From Neopestalotiopsis rosae (lineage: Eukaryota; Ascomycota; Sordariomycetes; Amphisphaeriales; Sporocadaceae): DNA of 64,000 nt. Positions 57,516-64,000 of this stretch are shown here, one piece after another. How positions within the stretch are numbered: the stretch's first letter is position 1; each line of letters starts with the position of its first letter. The stretch is taken from positions 248,001 to 312,000 of the forward strand of contig JALGAS010000008.1 in assembly GCA_023078685.1 (NCBI GenBank), in the 5' to 3' direction. Made by a program: the position numbers and the translations under genes. The notes below the pieces were generated by a model that worked only from the letters and a program-made list of their open reading frames with translations, did not search any database and was not told where the DNA came from.

Positions 57516-58472
57516 ATGAACTTTACACGATCCGTTATTGTCACTGGAGGCACCCAGCATTTGGGATACCAGGCCGCCCTCAGCATCGCAAAGACACACC
57601 CCGATTATCTCGTGGTGATTGCTTCACGTTCCGACAAGACAGATGCAGCAACCATAATCAACCAGACGTTGAACCAGCAAAACACCAAATTCGTTTCTTT
57701 GGATCTTTCAAGCCTCAGCAAAGTACAGGATTTTGCTCAACAGTGGGCAAGCAACGGTCATCCACCCATACAAGCCCTGGTGCTCAACGCAGGCATCCAA
57801 CATCCCTACGAGTTGCACATGACAGAGGATGGTCTGGAGGAGACCTTTGCCGTCAACCACGTTGGGCACGCACTTCTTTTTCATATGCTCTACCCGCACC
57901 TTGCACAGGGCGCTCGTATCGTGCTCACTTCGAGCGGAACCCACGATCCTGCCCAGCACTCTGGCGTCACTGACGCAAAGTACGAGACGGCCGAACAGCT
58001 CGCCCACCCGGCCGGGGAGGACCTGAAATATCCTGGCCGGGGTCGCTACTCGACGAGCAAGCTGGTCAATGTGCTCTGGGCATATGCCCTCCATCGCCAT
58101 CTGCAGGACAAGGTGCCAGAAAAGTTCATTACCGTCAACGCCTTTGACCCGGGCTTGATGCCCGGCACCGGTTTGTCCCGCGAGGCCAACCCCTTGGAGA
58201 AATTCTTGTGGCACAAGATCCTCCCAAATATTATGCCTTTGCTCCGGCGCGTTCTGACCCCCAATATACATACGACTGAAGAGTCTGGCCGGGCGCTGGC
58301 CAGGCTTGCGATCGCTGATGATGTGGCTGGAGTGAGCGGCAAGTACTTTGAAGGCCTTGAGCAAATTAGCTCGAGCACGGACAGCTACGACAAAAAGAAA
58401 CAAGAGGACATATGGTCATGGACTATTAATTATCTCAGCAAATGGGGACCCGGGTCATTTGAAATGGTATGA
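57516..58472 (+). CDS. Short-chain dehydrogenase/reductase
   Basis: A single exon encodes 318 residues. Classical SDR motifs are all present. TGGTQHLG (about 10-17) is the cofactor loop in its TGG rather than TGA form. NAGI is at about 90, a catalytic Ser lies in IVLTSSGTHD, and YSTSK (about 177-181) provides the catalytic Tyr and Lys. FDPGLMPGTGL follows, as in the retinol-dehydrogenase/WW-domain-oxidoreductase-like branch. RSD after the second strand (IASRSD) suggests NADP(H) use, by analogy only. The substrate cannot be told from sequence. It is divergent from SDHAF4 and tail-to-tail with the HD-domain gene. No intron is needed and the length is normal for this branch. Confidence 0.88.
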   Translation: MNFTRSVIVTGGTQHLGYQAALSIAKTHPDYLVVIASRSDKTDAATIINQTLNQQNTKFVSLDLSSLSKVQDFAQQWASNGHPPIQALVLNAGIQHPYELHMTEDGLEETFAVNHVGHALLFHMLYPHLAQGARIVLTSSGTHDPAQHSGVTDAKYETAEQLAHPAGEDLKYPGRGRYSTSKLVNVLWAYALHRHLQDKVPEKFITVNAFDPGLMPGTGLSREANPLEKFLWHKILPNIMPLLRRVLTPNIHTTEESGRALARLAIADDVAGVSGKYFEGLEQISSSTDSYDKKKQEDIWSWTINYLSKWGPGSFEMV

Positions 58473-58688
58473 GGGCCTGCGGTCATATTCAAGATTTGTG
58501 CTAGGATTGTATTGAATCTTTGAGGCTGTAATGTTGGAAGAGAGGTATGGGCGAAGGCCGTTTATGGTTTGGCTGAATTGTGATGAGCGAGCTGGGTGTA
58601 ATACCACCAGAAGAGAAATCCCCCTTCCATAGAAATTGCCATCTTTTATCATAAATGTTATGCAAATCTAATTCTTTTTCTCTTCTAT

Positions 58689-59762
58689 TCAAGCAGGGGC
58701 ATATAAAGCTCTCCGGACTTTGATATACTCTTGCTTCTCTACAGCATATTCAGGAAGCACCACGGAAAGAGGCAATGGCTGTTCTGCGGATGTTGACGAT
58801 AGTTGTATATCAGGATCTATTGTCCGCACCTTTGCATTTCTAGGTAATGGAAGGCCCTTTTCATCAGGCAACCCTTCTGTCTCGAGGCGATCCATGGCCT
58901 TTTGGCCCTCTGCATCGGCCGCCTGCCGCATCCTGGCCCAAAAGTCATCGTCTGACAAGGACCAAAGCTCGTTTTCGCCCACGCTCCCGCTCTTGATGAG
59001 CGCCTTCATCAGGTTGGCAGTGCGAATGTAAATGTCGCCGTGCGCCGTGTTCCCCCACACGTCCTTGTCGCAAGTCATGTAGGCCCTGGAGAGGGCCAAG
59101 GCGAGCTGCGGATCTTGCAGTATCAATATCCGCTTGGGGTGCGATGGAGAGGGAAATGCCTTCAGCGACTGGAGAACCCTGCGCGCGTCCTCGAGGCTGA
59201 GATGACCAAAGCCTACGGCGTCGCGCAGCCCGTAGTCGAGCCGGTCGGCACAGAGATGGGGCGCGTCCTGTTCGACTAGCGGGTACAGGACCTCTTCGAG
59301 TGGGTTCAGGTCCGCGAAGCCATGGCGGGTGAGAATGTCGGGGATCTGGGTCATGTTCATGACGTAGCGCATCTTGTGCACCTCGTGGAAGCTGCCCTCG
59401 CCGGGGGCGCCGAGGGCAAAGTCGACGACGTGGCTCATGGCGGTGTGGCTAATGTCGTGCAGCAGGCCGGCGACCTGCTCGTCGACGGCGCCGCCCACGA
59501 GGCGGACGAGCAAAAAGGCGCCGACCGAGTGCTCCATGCGCGAGACGGGCGGGGTGAAGCGCAGGAGGCCCGAGATGCCGTGCTGGTTCACGCCGGCCAG
59601 TCGGGCGACGGCGGGCGAGCGGAGGAGCTCCACCAGGACGGGCTCGGTGATGGTGAATTGGCCATAAATCTGGTCCTCTATGATGACTTGGTCGTTTGCA
59701 GACCAGAGGTCAATTGTCTGGAAATGACCCGATTTGAAGAGGGGAGAAGATTTTTGAGCCAT
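58689..59762 (-). CDS. HD-domain phosphohydrolase
   Basis: A single exon encodes 357 residues. The metal-binding HD set is visible: His78 (SRMEHS), His102-Asp103 (LLHDISHTAMSH) and a distal Asp within CADRLDYGLRD (about 170-178). HD proteins hydrolyse phosphate esters of nucleotides, such as dNTPs or cyclic and alarmone nucleotides. This one resembles the dNTPase-like/SAMHD-type core more than the PDE type, but no substrate is secured. The enzyme lacks a signal peptide and membrane segments, so it is probably cytosolic or nuclear. It is tail-to-tail with the SDR gene, separated by 216 bp. Codon use on the minus strand is strongly GC-ending across 59000-59660, which produces a long but meaningless open frame on the opposite strand. 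Confidence 0.87.
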   Translation of the reverse strand: MAQKSSPLFKSGHFQTIDLWSANDQVIIEDQIYGQFTITEPVLVELLRSPAVARLAGVNQHGISGLLRFTPPVSRMEHSVGAFLLVRLVGGAVDEQVAGLLHDISHTAMSHVVDFALGAPGEGSFHEVHKMRYVMNMTQIPDILTRHGFADLNPLEEVLYPLVEQDAPHLCADRLDYGLRDAVGFGHLSLEDARRVLQSLKAFPSPSHPKRILILQDPQLALALSRAYMTCDKDVWGNTAHGDIYIRTANLMKALIKSGSVGENELWSLSDDDFWARMRQAADAEGQKAMDRLETEGLPDEKGLPLPRNAKVRTIDPDIQLSSTSAEQPLPLSVVLPEYAVEKQEYIKVRRALYAPA

Positions 59763-60403
59763 TGTAATGTGTTATGGTCTGCTCACGACCTTTGGAGGGG
59801 TATGAGATGTGGAATTGGTCTGTTTGTTTTTATATTTTCTCTTCTTCTTTTTATTTTAGTTGGCGGTACGGTCTGGGAGCCAAACGATGACGTCCAAAAA
59901 GTTGGAAGTAAATATTTATCTACTTTAGGCAAACAGGCTTGGCAGTCTAGGCGCTGGCGGGTACCGGCCGGTAGGTGCAAATAGGTGGTCAACTGGTACC
60001 TCGCATAGCACCGGACGGAGTGGGGTCTGGAGCATTCCGTGCCTGGATTCGTTTTCTTCTCGACACAGGAAGCCATTTTCTTAAGCCGGACCGGATATTG
60101 TTGGAGTGAGATATGACCGTTATTTTTGTATTCCGCTGCGGCGCGCGCTTACAGTCTCTCTCCGCATATAATTGTAAGTCAGAAAGAAGCTATGATACAT
60201 GATAATCTTGCAAGATAGGAGTAACAACAGACAACAAAATCATAAAGAAGACTAAGCATTCTATAGAAGAATCAAAAGAGGGCCCCAAAAGTGACAATAT
60301 AGGAGAACATTTCCTTTTCGTTCCAAATCAAAAAGGCATAATTCCCTGTCGCCATGCAATCGTTGCTTTGACTTGACCAATAACTGCAAGCCTCCCTTGA
60401 CTA
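59763..60403. other. Intergenic region upstream of the HD-domain gene
   Basis: About 640 bp. Contains the HD-gene promoter with a CT/T-rich stretch at 59820-59860 and GGTACC words near 59960-60000. No gene recognised. Confidence 0.45.
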
Positions 60404-61086
60404 TCATGTTGATCGCCCTCCCAAAGGGTTCCAAGCATCTTGCGACATTGGTGTAGTAATCCAAGTATCCAGAGCTGCTGACTGGGCCTGCGGATCATAG
60501 GAAAATTGAGCTGTGGCCATCGCTTGCGCCGATAGAGACGCTGCCGCCATCTCGCCCTGCGGGAGTCGAGCAGAGCTGTCACTGGTTTGGGGTTCATTTT
60601 GGTCTTCGGCCGTTGTTCGTTCATCCAAGCTTATGCTAGCTATGCTCGCTTCAAGAGTATCTTGCTCGGGCACGGGCTCACGCACAACAGACGTGGAACC
60701 GTTGCTAACGGCAGCCGCTTGTCCACTTGTGTCACTACTTTCTTGACGCCGTGTGTACGGATCCTGGCGATCTCTTCTGTTGCGACGGCGGTGGTGCTGT
60801 ATCCTTCGGCGGGGTCCAGGGGACTCTCTGCTGCAACGTCCATTCTGGGTTATTGTCAGTAACTCTTGTTAACAGGACATATGGGAGGTTCGCTTGTCAG
60901 GAAAGTACTTACTGGCTGTAGAGTCATTGGCTGTTCTTGGAACTATGGCGTAGAATGTCTGATCCTGTTTCTCTGGGTCTATGGGGAGAATAGCTGACAA
61001 AGCCTTCTTGGGAAATCTTGTACGGAGGCTTCGTGAAATGAAGCAGGAATACTCACTAAGTTAGTTTCAATACACGACACACCCAT
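60404..61086 (-). pseudogene. Doubtful minus-strand gene with inconsistent reading frames
   Basis: The 3' part, 60404 to about 60842, stays open and protein-like (TLEASIASISLDERTTAEDQ, then SQDAWNPLGG at the end). Further upstream, about 60932-61057 is open in a frame reading RTRFPKKALSAILPID and QTFYAIVPRTAND. A likely intron with a GTAAGT donor and CCCAG acceptor (about 60842-60909) joins them. That join falls in a frame that stops soon after (QKRSPGSVHTASRK then TAG), while the distal part is read in another frame. A third frame shows EEIARIRTHGVKKV, faintly like the basic Arg/His segment at the start of some fungal regulators. Either an intron is missed, or there is a frameshift and the gene is dead. 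No family assigned. Confidence 0.3.
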
Positions 61087-64000
61087 ATTTAAATATCTGG
61101 CCGTCACCTTACACTATGTTACCAATCGTGGCTCAGTAGCCAGAAGAACAAATTCATGGCCAGGCGTCTGCGCATCGGATCAAGATTTACACCAAGGACC
61201 ATGTTTAAAACGATCCGTCATGTAGGCCTACCTTGCGGAAGATATTATCTCTTCAATTTCGACTACCACCCCTGCTTCTATCGTGTCAGACTGCTGGCGA
61301 GATAAGAGCTCGAAATAAGGAAGTTTTCACTCGAAAGGAAGTGAGACCGGTGACTGTCGTGAATATTCATTTGTCGGCAAACCCTCTTCTGCTTCCGAGA
61401 GGTCGTGATACCAACAGTTCCCGTACATGCAGCGCGGAACACCGGATAGCCATGAGCCTGACGTACATTGGCCAAAAAGAACCGGATGCGAGGCTGGCTA
61501 CGTGCTACTTGGGCAACATTTTCTTCGGTGAGACCCCTGGCCCATCTCATCGCGGATCGACCCCGGGCTTCCGTGACAGGGATCTGATCTCATTGACGTG
61601 CATGACCGACCATCAGGAATCATCATCCGAGTTCCCCGCCACGACTGCCCTCGGCCAGGCCATCTAACTTTCTGTCAGTCACGACAGTAGCTACCTAGTC
61701 TACAATCAAAGGATCATCTTCCGCTGTCGCCCGAAGATTATGTAGGGCAGAAAAAACTTTCTGGTCAGCTACGCCTTAGGAATCACTATACATACCAGCG
61801 TCATCATAGATACTAAAGCAACCTGAGCAGACGTTCCAGCTTGCCACATACTTACTTTCAGGACAGCTTCATTCACACTGCGTTCGACCTTGGATCAGAA
61901 AAGTGCACAGTCGATGTCATTTGAAAGAGTCAAAACACATGCATCTTCTACAGTCAAATTATAGGTTGATGGAGGTAGACAACTCTAGGTTGCTGATGAT
62001 TTATGATTGCGACGTGCAAGTCATGCCGTTGTTATGAAGCAAAATACAAGCACCGTTTGTATATGCCGAGCCAGTGCAATATGGAGGACACGATCAAACC
62101 AGCCAAAAGCTCACGTTGTGCAGCAAGTATTGATGACGGTATCCAATGTGTACCGGCTCAAGACACAGAGAAAGCTTCCAGAATCCATTCATTGATATCA
62201 TGTTGCAACTGCCGCTGCAGATAATTTATGGTGCGAGAAATTTCTCATGCGATACAATAGCGGTAGGATCGCGATCGGCAATGGGAGCTCGCGTATCCCT
62301 GGTTGCACCAGGTGCGATTTGGCCAAGTGTGTGCCTCTGGATGGGCATGACCATAAATTGCCCTCACCGGTTCAAAATCTTTGATCAACTCAACAGAATA
62401 CCGACTCTTCTGGGTTAATTCGCTTAGCAGACGTGGCCTTACACTCGATGCGCCAAATGTACTCTAGAGTCCGACCTATTTCATGTCCACAGCAACTGGA
62501 TAGAGTCAATGACCCAGCTCTCTACTTCAGACGTCGTGGAATATCGCCCAATATCACAATCAATGGCCTCCCCTCCCACTCTAGACCTACAAAATGATTT
62601 CGTAACATAGCCGCTTCCGATTACGTGCATGGCATTAGACAATGGGCAATCATGCATCGCTTCCATATTGTCTGGCTTCCAGTGATTAATGCATCCGAAT
62701 CTAGAAGATTTTGCACTCGTCTTACATAATACATATTACGCATGTTGTTCATCTTAATGTCTCTACACGGACACCTCGACGGGATTGGAGAGTAGATTGA
62801 TACTATGGAGGAAAGACGTCAAGACAGGTGTAACGAACAAGAGCACTAGAGAAGAACACATACTAGGTCAAAAGTTGTCTAGTTTGCTTCGAGTAGAGAG
62901 GCTATTTGCACCGAGTATCTGGGTGGATATGGCGTTTGTTGACCGTTCTTCATATCAGCTTTGCAAGTTTCGGGGGCATGCTGGATCGAGCCAGAATGCG
63001 CCCAGCGCCATAACTTGGTGGGCATTTGGATTCTCAACTCGGATCATTCAAGGCCCTCAGTTAGAACTGCGTCCACGTTCTGAGGATGTGCTGCTTCTTT
63101 GATCTTACATTACATTGCCTTGTATCATATTTAGGTGCCTAGCAGGTTATTAAAATCATAGGGTTGATGAGATGGGCACGTACGGTGCGGCCAAATTTCG
63201 ATGCAGTGATCTCCTTGCACGGTATTTTGATCCTCAGCTTGGCTCAGATCGTTTTATTGAATTCTACATGTTCAGTCATACCTCCCTACGACACCAAATC
63301 GACAGTTTCGTGAGTTGCAAGCTGGGGCGGGCTAGTTGCGTTTAAGCTTTTCTCAGGGTCAAAGTTGAAGGACAGTGGATCATTGACAGTGTTTCCGCCA
63401 TAGTCTGAAGATTAATAGAGCTTTAGCCACCATCTACCGGAACGGCCCGAACGCCAGGCGCCTATAGGGCATCCGCGGGGCCCGAACCACTATACTCGCA
63501 GTATTTTGGGCCGATGGACTTTAGGTCACCTCATGCATATTCCGGCTGTTATTTACAATCGATACCCATTCTTATAGATTGTAACATCTAGCAGCCCCTT
63601 GCATATATGTCACTTGTTAACTCCACAGGTCACAGGTGCATTGGTTTGGTCTCGCCAATCAAGGCCAAACATCTCTCCGCCAATGGAGGATTGCCCGATT
63701 AGGAAGGCGACCACTCGTCCTGACTTACTGGGTATCGACGCGCAACCGCCAAGGGAAAGGATAATTGATGGCCATACCCAGGCTCACCAGGCAGTTCTAA
63801 AACCCCGACCTGGTCCCCTTTCTATTCTTCTACTCCGACTCTGGGCGCCATGCCGAATGCAGTGCCGGGCCCAGGCCTGTGGAATCCCGGGCTCGTTCCC
63901 TCCAGGTATGAATAGAGACTTCTTGAGAAGCTATACCTTTTTCAGTGGACCCATGATTTTTCGCATTCTTGAACAGCTTCCATATACGTCCGAGTTAGCC
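61087..64000. other. Gene-poor right end of the window
   Basis: About 2.9 kb. Short open frames occur (the longest is 144 codons on the plus strand at 61233-61667) but lack recognisable motifs, membrane segments or convincing splice joins. A promoter for the preceding minus-strand candidate would lie near 61090-61300. Confidence 0.45.

Noticed and set aside
57708..58403. 231-codon open frame on the minus strand
   Set aside because: Antisense shadow of the SDR gene, which has all catalytic motifs on the plus strand.
59322..59984. 220-codon open frame on the plus strand
   Set aside because: Antisense to the GC-rich HD-domain gene. Composition is Ala/Gly/Asp-rich without motifs.
61233..61667. 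144-codon open frame on the plus strand
   Set aside because: No motif, no membrane segment, odd composition and no supporting promoter or intron pattern.

Overview
This window comes from the nuclear genome of a filamentous ascomycete (Pezizomycotina; Sordariomycetes, perhaps Hypocreales, is my inference from gene style, not a measured placement). The evidence is many short introns (about 45-120 bp) with GTRNGT donors and CTRAC-type branch sites, plus fungal-only families: a Zn2Cys6 regulator with a fungal transcription-factor middle domain, Rxt3, Yos9, an oligopeptide transporter and NmrA-like proteins. I saw no rRNA, tRNA, CRISPR array or intact transposon. Exon boundaries were read by hand from splice signals and reading-frame continuity, without transcript data.

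Layout. 1-1226 (minus) is the 5' part of an uncharacterised multi-pass membrane protein cut by the window edge. 4783-6986 (minus) is an atypical C2H2 zinc-finger regulator, followed by about 9.5 kb with no supportable gene. 16550-18134 is the ER-quality-control lectin Yos9. From 19001 to 30150 four co-directional genes follow: an MFS transporter, a membrane-anchored cytochrome P450, a Zn2Cys6 transcription factor and an uncharacterised membrane protein. This is the best candidate for a compact accessory gene cluster, although no backbone synthase is present in the window. At 31.5-35 kb lie a broken NmrA-like gene (minus), an intact divergent NmrA-like gene (plus) and a secreted GH28 pectin hydrolase (minus) with unusual active-site motifs.

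38.8-46.3 kb is a transporter block: an OPT oligopeptide transporter, a Git1-like MFS permease with two micro-exons, and a clearly broken Dal5-type MFS pseudogene. After 5 kb of gene-poor, partly G-rich DNA come housekeeping genes: Rxt3 (Rpd3L histone deacetylase complex), the succinate dehydrogenase assembly factor SDHAF4/Sdh8, a short-chain dehydrogenase and an HD-domain phosphohydrolase. The last 4 kb hold one doubtful minus-strand gene and otherwise nothing I can support.

The window alternates conserved core genes (Yos9, Rxt3, SDHAF4) with accessory stretches rich in transporters, oxidoreductases, pseudogenes and long intergenic DNA. I found no wholly new system. The items most worth a second look are the 19-30 kb cluster, the GH28 enzyme with altered catalytic motifs, the two pseudogenes and the two uncharacterised membrane-protein families.
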